DNA of 64,000 nucleotides from Scheffersomyces stipitis CBS 6054. Its lineage: Eukaryota; Ascomycota; Pichiomycetes; Serinales; Debaryomycetaceae. Position 1 is the stretch's first letter. Each line of letters starts with the position of its first letter. The notes below the pieces were generated by a model that had not been told where the DNA came from, searched no databases, and saw nothing but the letters and a program-made list of their open reading frames with translations. The stretch is taken from contig NC_009048.1 of the NCBI RefSeq assembly GCF_000209165.1, positions 744,001 through 808,000 on the forward strand. Reading direction: 5' to 3'. The position numbers and the translations under genes are program-made. This document shows, in pieces, positions 1 to 10,218 of the stretch.

Positions 1-2294
1 CTGAATTGCCAAACCCTGTTACTAAGACTACTTCTGCTAACTTTGAACCATCTTTGGATTACATGGTCACCAAGATCCCAAGATGGGATTTGGCTAAGTT
101 CCAACATGTCAAGAGAGATATTGGTTCTGCCATGAAGTCTGTTGGAGAAGTTATGGCTATCGGTAGAAACTTTGAAGAATCATTCCAGAAGGCTATCAGA
201 CAAATCGACCCATCCTACATCGGTTTCCAAGGTGACCATTTTGAAGACTTGGACTTTGTCTTGGCCAACCCTACTGACAGAAGATGGTTAGCTGTTGGAC
301 AAGCTTTGCTTCACGAAAACTACTCGGTAGATAAGGTCCATGACTTAACCAAGATTGACAAATGGTTCTTATATAAGTTGATGAACATTGTCAACATGTA
401 CAGAGAATTGGAAGCTGCTGGATCCTTGAGCCAAATTAACAGTGACTTGATGTCTCGTGCTAAGAAGTTAGGATTTTCTGATAAACAAATTGGTCTTTGT
501 GTTGGATCCAAGGAATTGGACGTTAGAGCTGTTAGAAAGGCTTTTGGTATTATTCCATATGTTAAGAAGATTGACACTTTAGCTGCTGAATTCCCTGCCA
601 ATACCAACTATTTGTATACTACATACAACGCTACCTCTTCTGATGTGGAGTTCAACGAAAACGGTACTTTGGTCTTGGGTTCTGGTGTTTACCGTATTGG
701 TTCCTCTGTCGAATTCGACTGGTGTGCTGTTTCCACTGCTCGTGCTTTGAGAGACTCTGGTCGCAAGACCATTATGATCAACTACAACCCGGAAACTGTA
801 TCTACTGATTTCGATGAAGTTGACAGATTGTACTTTGAAGAATTATCCTTAGAAAGAGTTTTGGATATCTACGAACTCGAACACTCCGAAGGTGTTGTCG
901 TCTCTGTTGGTGGTCAATTACCACAAAACATTGCCCTTAGCTTACAAAAGGAAGGTTGTAATGTATTGGGTACTAACCCAGAAGACATTGACAAGGCTGA
1001 AGATCGTCACAAGTTCTCTCAAATCTTAGATTCTATTGGGGTTGATCAACCACAATGGAAGGAATTGACATCCCTCGCTGAAGCTGAAATTTTTGCTAAC
1101 GAGGTTGGCTACCCAGTTTTGGTCCGTCCATCTTACGTCTTATCAGGTGCTGCTATGTCTGTTATCAACAACCAGGCAGAGTTGGACTCTAAATTGTCTA
1201 ACGCTGCAAAGGTTTCCCAGGACCATCCAGTTGTCATCTCCAAGTTCATTGAAGGTGCTCAAGAAATTGATATTGATGGTGTTGCCAGCGAAGGTCAAGT
1301 TTTGGTACATGCTGTTTCTGAACACGTCGAAAATGCCGGTGTCCACTCTGGTGATGCCACTTTAGTTTTGCCACCACAAGATTTGTCTCCAGTTATCATG
1401 GACAGATTGAAGGTTATTGCCGACAAGGTTGCTGAAGCCTGGAAGATCACTGGTCCATTCAACATGCAAATCATCAAGAACGACCAAAACGGAACCTTGG
1501 ACGACGCAAACTGTGAATTGAAGGTTATTGAATGTAATATCAGAGCCTCTAGATCTTTTCCATTTGTTTCCAAGGTTTTGGGTGTCAACTTCATTGACGT
1601 TGCTGTTAAGGCTTTGATTAAGGAAGGTGTTCCAACTCCTGTTAATTTGATGAACAAAAAGTATGATAGGGTTGCTACCAAGGTTCCACAATTCTCTTTC
1701 ACCAGGTTGGCTGGTGCCGACCCATTCTTGGGTGTTGAGATGGCCTCTACTGGTGAAGTTGCCTGTTTCGGAAAGGACAAGGTGGAAGCTTACTGGACTT
1801 CTATGCAATCTACGATGAACTTTAACGTTCCTCAAGCCGGACAAGGTATCTTGTTTGGTGGTGACTTGACCAACGACAAGTTGGGCAAGGTTGCTGAAAC
1901 ACTCTCTGGTTTGGGTTACAACTTCTTCAGTTGTAGTGAGGAAGTCGCTAAGTACTTGAAGAACTTCGTTGAAGAACAAGTTACTGTCATTGAATTCCCA
2001 AAGACAGACAAGAGAGCTTTGCGTGAAATCTTCCAAAAGCACAAGATCGGTGGTGTTTTCAACTTGGCCAGAGCAAGAGCTGAAGATTTGTTGGATGAAG
2101 ACTACGTTATGAGAAGAAATGCCATCGACTTTGCCATTCCATTATTTAACGAGCCAAACACCTCATTATTATTTGCTCAATGTTTGAAGAGCAACATCGC
2201 TAACAAGCAACCTTTTGACGTTATTCCTGAAAACGTTGTCATTCCATCTGAAGTCAGAAGATGGAGTGAGTTCATTGGTGGTAAGCCAGTATAA
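1..2294 (+). CDS. CPA2: Arginine-specific carbamoyl-phosphate synthase large chain, 5'-truncated by window edge
   Basis: This is the large, ammonia-using chain that makes carbamoyl phosphate for citrulline and arginine. The reading frame is already open at base 3 and gives 763 residues. The yeast family is about 1,118 residues, so roughly the first third lies off the left edge. Visible landmarks are the start of the second synthetase half (YNPETVSTDFDEVDRLYFEEL), the ATP-grasp region with ECNIRASRSFPFVSKVLG, and the C-terminal allosteric domain ending in GGKPV. The stop is TAA at 2292-2294. Codon use is strongly biased (TTG, AGA, GGT, CCA), as expected of a highly expressed gene. The usual regulatory leader of this gene would be outside the window. 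Confidence 0.96.
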   Translation, partial: ELPNPVTKTTSANFEPSLDYMVTKIPRWDLAKFQHVKRDIGSAMKSVGEVMAIGRNFEESFQKAIRQIDPSYIGFQGDHFEDLDFVLANPTDRRWLAVGQALLHENYSVDKVHDLTKIDKWFLYKLMNIVNMYRELEAAGSLSQINSDLMSRAKKLGFSDKQIGLCVGSKELDVRAVRKAFGIIPYVKKIDTLAAEFPANTNYLYTTYNATSSDVEFNENGTLVLGSGVYRIGSSVEFDWCAVSTARALRDSGRKTIMINYNPETVSTDFDEVDRLYFEELSLERVLDIYELEHSEGVVVSVGGQLPQNIALSLQKEGCNVLGTNPEDIDKAEDRHKFSQILDSIGVDQPQWKELTSLAEAEIFANEVGYPVLVRPSYVLSGAAMSVINNQAELDSKLSNAAKVSQDHPVVISKFIEGAQEIDIDGVASEGQVLVHAVSEHVENAGVHSGDATLVLPPQDLSPVIMDRLKVIADKVAEAWKITGPFNMQIIKNDQNGTLDDANCELKVIECNIRASRSFPFVSKVLGVNFIDVAVKALIKEGVPTPVNLMNKKYDRVATKVPQFSFTRLAGADPFLGVEMASTGEVACFGKDKVEAYWTSMQSTMNFNVPQAGQGILFGGDLTNDKLGKVAETLSGLGYNFFSCSEEVAKYLKNFVEEQVTVIEFPKTDKRALREIFQKHKIGGVFNLARARAEDLLDEDYVMRRNAIDFAIPLFNEPNTSLLFAQCLKSNIANKQPFDVIPENVVIPSEVRRWSEFIGGKPV

Positions 2295-2479
2295 GTGCAT
2301 TCCACTCACTAATTTCTACAAAATATTAAGTACATATTCCAAAAGTCTAATTTCATACAAGTGATTATTTTATACTGTAGTAACTGATATGGAGCCATCT
2401 AAAGACAACGGTTTTAAAAATCGAGGCTGCAAAAATTCGACTGTAGCCCGGAAAGACGCACTGCAAGTGGCGACTGCAA

Positions 2480-2496
2480 CCAATAATAACCATTGG
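2480..2496. promoter_or_regulatory. Inverted CCAAT pair (candidate Hap2/3/5 sites)
   Basis: CCAAT at 2480-2484 and ATTGG at 2492-2496 form an inverted pair with seven bases between them, about 740 bp upstream of the siderophore-type transporter ATG. A third CCAAT is at 2568-2572. The CCAAT-binding complex controls iron-uptake genes in Candida-clade yeasts together with Hap43; binding here is inference. The Hap5 subunit is encoded at 52157-53041. Confidence 0.4.
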
Positions 2497-3150
2497 CGAA
2501 GTCGGAAATTACTGTTTTCTTAGCTTTTCTTGGCTGTGCAGCAATAGCCAGGCATTGTAGAAAATCACCAATTGTTAAAAAAATAGAGAGAAGGTATCAT
2601 TGAAATCAAAATCCACGACTATGAAAAAGAATTGGGAGGCGCCAGTATGATATGAACATCTCGATTATTTCCTTTTCACTCAAAAATTGATGCGTAACTA
2701 GACATGATTTGCGGAGACGTTGCCTTGCATTAAAATTAAAATAAATATTCAAAAAAATACTTTCAGCCTCAAATAATAATCTGTGCATTGATCGAATAGA
2801 TAATTAATTCGCATGAACGGTTTGGCTTATTCTTTAGTCTTCAAACCAACAAAGAAGCCCTTTCTCAATCATAATAACCACATTATGAGACTTCATTGAA
2901 CTCTGCTCCCTCAGTTTATTGTTTTATAACTGTCGTCCTTTATGCAAACTAGAATAACCTTTTCGATTTGGGGCCCAAGGCTCGACCTTTTCGAAGTCAA
3001 TAGAGTGGAGACTTTAATATGCAGAATATCATCTTGTGGAATACCTTTTCTAGGGGCTACTCATTGTAGTTTAATGATTGCTTGCAAAATTCAAAGTCTT
3101 GGCCCTTTGTGCCGTTTAAAATTTCAAGTGGGATCTTAACTTTTCGTTGG

Positions 3151-3157
3151 TATATAA
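3151..3157 (+). promoter_or_regulatory. TATA box of the siderophore-type transporter gene
   Basis: A perfect TATATAA lies 80 bp upstream of the ATG at 3237. The spacing is normal for yeast and suggests a regulated, TATA-type promoter. Confidence 0.6.
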
Positions 3158-3236
3158 TGGACTCGGATTCATTGACTTAACTCGTATTTCTAATGATATT
3201 CATATTCTTATACGCTTAAAGAACTAACATTTAAGA

Positions 3237-5093
3237 ATGAGTGATTCCTCTTTCAAAGTTAAGGCTTCTGATTCGGATGACAAGACCGTTCAACATGAAA
3301 GAGTGATTGAAACTGTCAAAAATTCAACGACCAGATCCTTGGGTACTAGAAAGGCAGAATTGTTGAACGAGCAATACCAATCTCCACACCTCAAGGTCTG
3401 TTTGTTCGTTTCTATTTTCTTTGTTGCTTACACCTATGGGATCGAATCTACTTTGAGAGGAAATATTCAAGCATATGCCACTAGTTCATACACGCAACAC
3501 TCTTTGTTGTCCACTGTTAACGTTATCAAATCAGTTGTTGCTGCTGCCTCTCAACCAATGTATGCTAGGTTGTCAGATAAGTTCGGCAGATTGGAGTTGA
3601 TGTTGGTCTCGATTGTTTTCTACATTGTTGGAACTGTGATTCAATCTCAAGCATTCGATATTAACAGATTTGCTGGAGGTTCTGTGTTGTACCAAGTTGG
3701 ATTTTCTGGAGTCATGATAATGTTACAAATTATATTGGCCGACTTCTCAAACTTGAATTGGAGATTAGTTTGTTCATTTGTACCTGCTCTACCTTTCATT
3801 ATCAACACATGGGTTGCAGCAGAAGTGCAAGCAAGTTTATTAGCCAACCATTCTTGGAATTTTGCAATTGGAATCTGGGCTTTCATTTTCCCACTCTCAT
3901 GCGTTCCTTTACTTTTGTGCTTTATTCATATGATATGGAAGGCACGTAAGACAGATGAATGGCAACGGTTGAAGGAAGAAAGAACAAAGACACCATTCAT
4001 CCAGAAGGCAGTCGAATTATTCTGGGAATTGGATGTAGTGGGCATTGTTCTCCTTGTTTGTGTTTTTGGGTTTATTTTGGTTCCTTTTACAATTGCAGGA
4101 GGAGTCACAGACAAATGGAAAGAAGCTTCTACCTTGGCCCCTTTGATTATCGGATTTGCTCTTCTTCCTGTTTTCGTATGGTGGGAATACAAATATGCCA
4201 AGTTTCCTATTTCTCCTTTCCCGTTATTGAAAGATCGCGGAGTTTGGTCAGCTCTTATTATTGCTATCCTAATTGATTGGGTGTGGTACATGCCAAATGA
4301 TTTTATGTACACTGTCCTTATTGTTGGTATGAGAGCTAGTGTCAAAGCTGCTACTAGAATTTCTTCCTTGTATTCATTCGTCTCTGTCATTGTTGGCCCT
4401 CTATTAGGTCTCTTGGTCGTAAGGGTTAGAAGGTTAAAGGGCTTTATTATATTTGGCACAATTTGCTGGATTATTTCCTTGGGGTTATTGGTACATTTCA
4501 GGGGTTCAAATGATGGTCTTGAAAGTGAAAAGTACTTGGATGGAGTTATTGGGTCTTTGTGTCTCTTAGGTTTTGGTGCTGGGTTCTTCACTTATTCAAC
4601 TCAAGTATCAATTGAAACCGTTACCAACCATGAATACATGAGTATTGTACTTTCACTTTATTTATCCAGTTACAATATCGGTGCTGCTATTGGTGCTTCT
4701 GTCAGTGGTGCCGTTTGGACAAATGAAATGTACAAAGCTATTGCAGCCAATTTCGAAGAGGCAGGTTTTGATAGTGAACTTGCGGCCCTCGCTTATGGAT
4801 CCCCATTTGAATTCATTAAAGAATATACATGGGGAACACCAGAAAGAATTGCTGTGGTCTTGGCTTATGCCAAAGTTCAGAGATATTTATGTATTTCTGG
4901 TCTCGTGTTGTGTTTCCCATTGCTTATGGCAACATTTTTCTTGAGAGACCACAGATTAGACTCTGTTCAATCTCTAGAATTGGACAATGATCACGAGAAG
5001 GGTGTCAAGAGCAAGAAAGGTGAGATCATAGTTAATAACTATGATGACGATCTTATTGTTGCCAAATTTAAGAAGTTATTTGGACGTAATTGA
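3237..5093 (+). CDS. MFS transporter of the ARN/SIT siderophore-iron family
   Basis: This 618-residue polytopic membrane protein probably imports ferric siderophores by proton symport. It resembles the yeast ARN1/SIT1 group: a hydrophilic N-terminus of about 60 residues, then the first helix (VCLFVSIFFVAYTYGIESTLRG), the loop YARLSDKFGRLELM, which is the MFS motif A, and about 14 hydrophobic segments in total. The long cytosolic loop and the NHEYMSIVLSLYLSSYNIGAAIG helix are typical of the family. The length fits (ARN proteins are about 600-640 residues). The ATG at 3237 has a TATA box 80 bp upstream. The substrate cannot be told from sequence; a non-siderophore ARN-like role is possible. Confidence 0.82.
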   Translation: MSDSSFKVKASDSDDKTVQHERVIETVKNSTTRSLGTRKAELLNEQYQSPHLKVCLFVSIFFVAYTYGIESTLRGNIQAYATSSYTQHSLLSTVNVIKSVVAAASQPMYARLSDKFGRLELMLVSIVFYIVGTVIQSQAFDINRFAGGSVLYQVGFSGVMIMLQIILADFSNLNWRLVCSFVPALPFIINTWVAAEVQASLLANHSWNFAIGIWAFIFPLSCVPLLLCFIHMIWKARKTDEWQRLKEERTKTPFIQKAVELFWELDVVGIVLLVCVFGFILVPFTIAGGVTDKWKEASTLAPLIIGFALLPVFVWWEYKYAKFPISPFPLLKDRGVWSALIIAILIDWVWYMPNDFMYTVLIVGMRASVKAATRISSLYSFVSVIVGPLLGLLVVRVRRLKGFIIFGTICWIISLGLLVHFRGSNDGLESEKYLDGVIGSLCLLGFGAGFFTYSTQVSIETVTNHEYMSIVLSLYLSSYNIGAAIGASVSGAVWTNEMYKAIAANFEEAGFDSELAALAYGSPFEFIKEYTWGTPERIAVVLAYAKVQRYLCISGLVLCFPLLMATFFLRDHRLDSVQSLELDNDHEKGVKSKKGEIIVNNYDDDLIVAKFKKLFGRN

Positions 5094-6354
5094 AAGTGAT
5101 AAGTTTCTAACAAGCCTCAGGTTGGGGCCATTCGTACATAGTTTTTAGGTGTCCTTATACTTCTAACAATATTTTGATTTGCAAAGCTTAATAACTAACT
5201 CCGGACCAAAAATACAAAAACTCTAATAATAAGTGGAGAGCTCGCCATATCTAACATGTTCCTATTTGTAGTAATGAAAATAATTGCTCAGAATAATACC
5301 ATCTGTTGCTGATCTCCTTTTGCTCACCTTATCGTATTGGTTGCCCTTCACTTAGTCAGATTTTACTTTGATATATTCATCTATTAGAGATACCCTTTAG
5401 ACTAGGAATTGTAAGACCTCAATGCCCAGACTTTGCAAGTGATAGTGATGGGTTCTGCAGTGATATTGCAGCTTTCGCATTCAATTCCCTCTTCGGGTCC
5501 ACCAAGAACTAATTACGCCTGTGAAGTTGTGTACCCCACATAGAAATGCAGTTGTAATATTGAAGCTCAAGACATAAGTAAGAATGGTTGCTCGCGTGTG
5601 CGATTATTGGATGCTAGTACAATCCTTGGAGATACAACTGAGAAGTCGACTGAAGCTATAGCAATCAAAGATGTCATGGTGAATATAATGATGCCCACCG
5701 CTTTAGTGATTACTACTCTAATCAGTTAGTGTCCCCATCCGTCCGTACCGAACAAAAGATAAATAGGACACCATTTTGAGTACTGGATTCTTATCGAAAG
5801 ATTAAGGGTGTTGATATTAGATAGTCTTCCAGGTGTATACTTTCTTCCTGCTACGTTGGTGTAGGTTTGTCGTAGGTAATCTAAATACTTCGTTTGTAAT
5901 TGCCGGCATAATAATACTTGCCGATCAGAGTTGATATATTTTTTACTGGAATTTGGGACATTACCGCATAAGGAAGTATAATGCGGTTAGATAAGAAACT
6001 GCAGTATCTGCTAAAGTTGCCATTTTCGAAACGTGTACTCTTGCTACAGACCTTATCTGTTGCTGGGGATTCTAGAGTTTCTAGTACTAGCATACTGTGA
6101 TAAGTATAGATAAGCCGCATGCTTCAATATATTCTCTTGCATTTCAAATGTTTGCTAGAAAATACCAAGATATTTTTGTCTGGTACTAATAATAATGCAT
6201 GAATACACATGATTACTCGCGCCTTATGATAACGTCTTCATGGAAATACCATTTTGTTATCTGAAATCACTTATCAGCAAATATGAATATTGTTACTATA
6301 AGTTGGTGCAATTGCTCCACTTGACTTTGTTGAACTTGTCTGTGGACAACAGCA
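5094..6354. other. Intergenic region upstream of the intron-containing MFS gene
   Basis: This is 1,261 bases without a supportable gene. The longest open frame (79 codons, minus strand, 5881-6120) has no recognisable features. The right third carries a cluster of GATAAG/CTTATC sites, annotated separately. I saw no tRNA or LTR-like ends. Confidence 0.65.
5990..6275. promoter_or_regulatory. Cluster of five GATAAG sites
   Basis: GATAAG occurs at 5990-5995, 6099-6104 and 6109-6114, and its complement CTTATC at 6052-6057 and 6270-6275, all within 370 bp of the ATG at 6355. Two sites start exactly 10 bp apart, one helical turn. GATAAG is the core for fungal GATA factors (Gat1/Gln3 for nitrogen, Sfu1 for iron). 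Clustering suggests nutrient control of the MFS gene; which factor acts is not visible. Confidence 0.5.
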
Positions 6355-8123
6355 ATGACTCTGACAATTGATATAGAAAAGACAACAACAGCCAAGTCTC
6401 TCAACTACGACTTTGTACCTGGGACCGTCCACCTAGTGGATGTTATTGGGAACTTGAGCGTCAAGAAAGATGATGGTGGCGAAGATATCATACTTCAGCC
6501 CCAACCCACTTCAAACATCAATGATCCCCTTAGATGGTCCAAGGGGAAGAAGAGGTTTCAATTTTTTCTATTATGGTTATGGTATGTCTCGATACATTCT
6601 TTCTTACAACTAATCAATACTAACTTTTTGTTTTTAGGAGTTTTCTTCTAGCAGTTTCTCTTAATTTCTCTGGTCCCTTGTTTGTTATTTGGCTGGTGGA
6701 ATTGAAAACGACTTTCTTCAAATTGAATGTCCACATGGCCCTTGGTTTCTTATTCCTTGGTCTTGGGTGTCTCTTCTTACAACCCACTGCTCTCAAGTTG
6801 AGTAGAAGATTTATTTATTTGTGCTGCACTATCATAGCAATTGTAGGTAATGCAGTTGGTTCTCAAGCTACCAGTATTAACTTCTTGTATGTGGTGAAAA
6901 TTTTAGTTGGTTTGGCAGCTGCTCCAGTTGACTCGTTGGTTGAGATTTCTTCCACGGATGTTTTCTTCTTACACGAAAGATCGAGAGCATTCAGTTTGAT
7001 ATTATTGGCATTGTATGGTGGAAGTAATTTGGGTCCTGTTGCCTGTGGGTACATTGTGCAAACTTTGAGCTGGAGATGGTGTTTCTATATCCAAATCATA
7101 ATTTTAGGAGTTATGTTTTTCATTCTTCTCTTTTTGTTGGAAGACACTTCTTTCAGAAGGGACTTCGACGAAGGTGAGTTAGAGAACAAGATCTTGGAGC
7201 AGATTAAGTCTAATGATTCAATGGCTCAAAGAGATAAGCCTCAGACTGAAAAGGGCCATAAATCAGGTGGAATCATAACCAACTTGAATGAAGTTGTTGA
7301 TTCTTCTAGTGATGATGTCTCTCTAGACAATACCATTCCTCCTAGAACATACTGGCAAAGAATGCAACTCATTCAGACGCATTATAACGATACAAGATCA
7401 TGGATCACTATTTTCTATAGACCTTTCTTGTTAGCCAGCTTTCCAGCTATTATCTGGGGTAGTGTTCTCTATGGTGCACAAATGATGTGGTTGTCCTTCT
7501 TAGGAGTCACACAAGCACAGATTTATTCAGCCCCTCCTTACAACTTCAGTCCATCTCTGACTGGATTGACAAGTGTAGGTGCCTTTGTTGGAAATTTAAT
7601 TGGTATGGTTTACGGTGGCAACTTCGTCGATTGGATGACTTTGAAGATGGCCAAGAGGAACCATGGTATCTTGGAGCCGGAATTCAGATTGTACGCTATG
7701 ATTCTTCCAACCATCTGCAATGCGGCTGGCCTCTTGGCCTACGGGTTAGGTTCATACTATGGTGCACACTGGGCTATTTCAGTTGTCATCGGGCAAGTCT
7801 TTCTTGGATTTGCCATGAGTGCAGCCGGATCCATCTGTTTGACATATGCTGTTGATTCATACCATAATGTTGCAAGTGAAAGTCTTGTGTTGATGCTTTT
7901 CATCAGGAACATGATTGGTATGGGATTCACCTTTGCTATTCAGCCTTGGTTGGTGAGTAACGGATTGAAGACTGTGACATGGTTGATGTTCATGCTCTCA
8001 ATTGTCATCAATGGTTCTTTCATCTTTATGATTAAGTACGGAAAGAGCATGAGAAGGTGGACAGCCACAAGATACGAGAAGTATTCTGATCTTAACTACG
8101 GAGAACTCTTCCCTAGAAAGTAA
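6355..8123 (+). CDS. MFS transporter, drug:H+/polyamine (HOL1-like) type, one intron
   Basis: The gene is join(6355..6581, 6638..8123), predicted 570 residues. Exon 1 encodes the hydrophilic N-terminus and NDPLRWSKGKKRFQFFLLWLW; exon 2 continues in frame with SFLLAVSLNFSGPLF. A tryptophan codon is split across the junction (phase 2). About 12 membrane segments follow, split by a long charged loop. The NDPLRWSKGKK entry to the first helix and the GGSNLGPVACGYI, SWRWCFYIQII stretches are typical of the DHA1 group, closest by eye to yeast Hol1. The substrate could be polyamines, cations or drugs. It is convergent with SEC17, with 104 bp between the stops. The cluster of GATAAG sites upstream suggests nitrogen or iron control. 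Confidence 0.8.
6582..6637 (+). other. Spliceosomal intron in the HOL1-like MFS gene
   Basis: A 56-nt intron: 5' site GTATGT at 6582-6587, branch point TACTAAC at 6618-6624, 3' site TTTTTAG ending at 6637. Removing it joins two frames that otherwise end separately and restores a continuous first membrane helix. It is short for yeast but complete in its signals. Confidence 0.9.
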
Positions 8124-8227
8124 TGGGAAAGTGATTTACTATTTATATACTGTATTAGTGCGGAATCGACGAAACTATATAAGCACAAGCAAGCGTAGCA
8201 GAGAGTGTATTTTCATCATAAAGCCAA

Positions 8228-9109
8228 TCATAACAAGTCGTCATCATCTCTGTCGACAACGGTGGTCTTGATCTTTAATAACAACTGAGTTTTCAACTTA
8301 TCAAGTTTGCTGAATTGATCGTACTCAAACACCTTATCAGAGAAACCTTCTATATCGCCCTGGTCGATGGATATGATTATGTCTTGCAACAATTTGTTTT
8401 CTCTCGTTTGTTCCCAAGATGGATCTTCTGTCAAGTAGTGGGTCGATCTCTTTTGTGCTTCAATGACATCGTCTTGACATAATACACACAAAATGCTCTT
8501 GAAGAAATAATCCTTCAAACTCCATCTGGTCATAGCATTTCCTACCAGTTGCTTTATGACTGTATCATACAATTCAACAGCCTTCTTGTAGTTGCCAGAC
8601 AAGGCTGCCAAGTCCGCACATTTGATAAAAGCTTTATTAGCCAATGCTTCAGCATGGTCTGTTGTGAAGTAGTCACCAGCCTGCTCGTAGCTACCCATGG
8701 CATTTTCGGAATCACCGACAGATTCGTATAACTCGGCCAAATCGTTGGTGAAATTGGCAGCTCTTCTGAATTGACCGTTCTGTGTCAAGAAAATGTGAAT
8801 AGCCTTCTTCAAGGCTTCAATTGCTTCCAAGGGTGCTACGCCCTTGAAACATTTATAGGCTTCAACCAAATGGTTTGCAGAGTCGTTGTGATTGCTTAAT
8901 TTGGACTGAATGTCCGAAGCTTTGATGAACTGTTCTCCGGCCAGATTGAACTCCTTCTTCAAACGGTACAGATTGGCTGCTTGAATGTATAAATCCGTGG
9001 CCTCTTCCAATCTCATAGATTGTGAGGAACCAGACAAAAACAGAAAGAAGCCCAGTTGGGGCTTGGTGAGCTTTTCAGCCTCAGCAATAAGGGAACGGGG
9101 ATCAGACAT
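8228..9109 (-). CDS. SEC17: Alpha-SNAP, SNARE-disassembly adaptor
   Basis: This 293-residue protein matches yeast Sec17 (292) over its whole length. Sec17 binds SNARE complexes and recruits the Sec18/NSF ATPase to take them apart after vesicle fusion. Shared landmarks are the MSDP start, EAEKL...LSGSS near the N-terminus, EEATDLYIQAANLYRLKKEFNLAG, VEAYKCFK, NGQFRRAANF, NKAFIKCADL, RWSLKDYFFKSILC and the acidic DDDDLL end. It is an all-helical TPR-like fold. Codon 19 is CTG; the aligned residue in S. cerevisiae Sec17, as I recall it, is serine, which supports CTG-Ser decoding. It is divergent from NNF1. Confidence 0.97.
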   Translation of the reverse strand: MSDPRSLIAEAEKLTKPQLGFFLFLSGSSQSMRLEEATDLYIQAANLYRLKKEFNLAGEQFIKASDIQSKLSNHNDSANHLVEAYKCFKGVAPLEAIEALKKAIHIFLTQNGQFRRAANFTNDLAELYESVGDSENAMGSYEQAGDYFTTDHAEALANKAFIKCADLAALSGNYKKAVELYDTVIKQLVGNAMTRWSLKDYFFKSILCVLCQDDVIEAQKRSTHYLTEDPSWEQTRENKLLQDIIISIDQGDIEGFSDKVFEYDQFSKLDKLKTQLLLKIKTTVVDRDDDDLL

Positions 9110-9412
9110 ATGTATAGTATGAATATAGATGATAAGTACACTAGAACAACACGAGACAAAGTATGAGAATTGAAAAGAAGAATAATTGTAAAGTATGGTT
9201 TCTTAGAGACTCACATCATTTACAGTAAAGTCTGGAAGGAGCACGACTGGAGATACTAAAAATTGAAGAATGCTCGCTGCGAAAAAAGAATCATCCTACA
9301 GTGAAGATTCATATGTTTTGATTTTGTGTGAATGTTATTCTCTTCATTCTGTTCATATATCAGATTTCAAAAGAATTGATGCTTGTATGATATCACTACT
9401 ACAATAAACAAA
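9110..9412. other. Divergent promoter region SEC17 / NNF1
   Basis: This 303-base region separates two divergent start codons. It holds one copy of the recurrent word CTGCGAAAAA (9277-9286; complement TTTTTCGCAG). I see no gene in it. Confidence 0.6.
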
Positions 9413-10003
9413 ATGTCGGAGACCAAGGTTGAAAAAATCCGATTCGAAAGACTCAAACTTGTGTGTCGAAAAGCACTTGAACAACTGATCAAAAAGTCAC
9501 TATCGCCTGAGCAATTCAAGCTTTGCTTTCCAACAATTGCTGGAACAGATGAGGGCATTCGATCACTCGACCTTGCCAGAAGCCAGATGATTGGTTTCTG
9601 GCATGAAAACACGCTTAAAGAGTTCGACTTAATTTTCCAAGAACGAAATATCGACACGAAATTAAATGAGTTGGATGAAATCATCCAGACAGCCCAACGT
9701 AGAGAACAGAGCCAGCTGGAATTGCCAGCACAAATCGACAAGTTGACCCCCACAGAGTTAATAAATTCGACCCTTTTAGATGGAAGCGAGTCTTCGCTCG
9801 AGAATTTGTCGATGATCTACAACCAATTGTGTATTGATAACAAAGAAATGTATACAGAACTTCAGAAATTAAGTATCGAAAGTGACGACTTGAAAACGGA
9901 TATCAACAACCTGTTGGAGACATTGAGAAAGGAAGTGGAAGTGATAGACAGCAGAAAAGACAAGTTAAACTTGGATGAGTTGATAGAAAAATTGGGCCAG
10001 TAG
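9413..10003 (+). CDS. NNF1: MIND kinetochore complex subunit Nnf1
   Basis: Predicted 196 residues from the ATG at 9413. The frame is open further upstream but only through a TTG, so this ATG is preferred. The diagnostic stretch is FQERNIDTKLNELDEII, close to the EERNVEQKLNELDELI segment of S. cerevisiae Nnf1 as I recall it, preceded by a shared arrangement of cysteine and hydrophobic residues (LCFPTIAG...FWHENTLKEF). The second half is predominantly coiled coil. Nnf1 pairs with Mtw1 in the MIND/Mis12 complex, which links CENP-C and Ndc80 at kinetochores. Length fits the family (201 in S. cerevisiae). It is convergent with MRPS28. Confidence 0.88.
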   Translation: MSETKVEKIRFERLKLVCRKALEQLIKKSLSPEQFKLCFPTIAGTDEGIRSLDLARSQMIGFWHENTLKEFDLIFQERNIDTKLNELDEIIQTAQRREQSQLELPAQIDKLTPTELINSTLLDGSESSLENLSMIYNQLCIDNKEMYTELQKLSIESDDLKTDINNLLETLRKEVEVIDSRKDKLNLDELIEKLGQ

Positions 10004-10218
10004 ACTTCTTGTAACATTAAACTTTAACGACTCCATGACACACCTACAATCAATTACTTACTACCGCCAACTAACCTATTCACGTTATCATAAACACATC
10101 AATACATTTACGTTAATACATGTACACTAGTAACTCCATTGGTAACCTTTGTAGCCGTACGCGATGTATATATATGGCTATTTGCTTTAATATGTACAAG
10201 ATAGAAAGCATCACCAGT

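Larger units (their letters stand above)
2295..3236. other. Intergenic region between CPA2 and the siderophore-type transporter
   Basis: This 942-base stretch has no credible gene; the short ORFs in it match nothing I recognise. It holds the CPA2 3' flank, an inverted CCAAT pair at 2480-2496, another CCAAT at 2568-2572, a GGCTGCAAAAA word at 2425-2435 and a TATATAA box at 3151-3157. The last of these belongs to the downstream transporter. Confidence 0.7.

Noticed and set aside
1295..2042. Long minus-strand frames (161 and 226 codons) inside CPA2
   Set aside because: They overlap a highly conserved, codon-biased gene and show no domain; they are antisense shadows.
3926..4591. 221-codon minus frame inside the siderophore-type transporter
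   Set aside because: It is antisense to a conserved MFS gene with no independent support.
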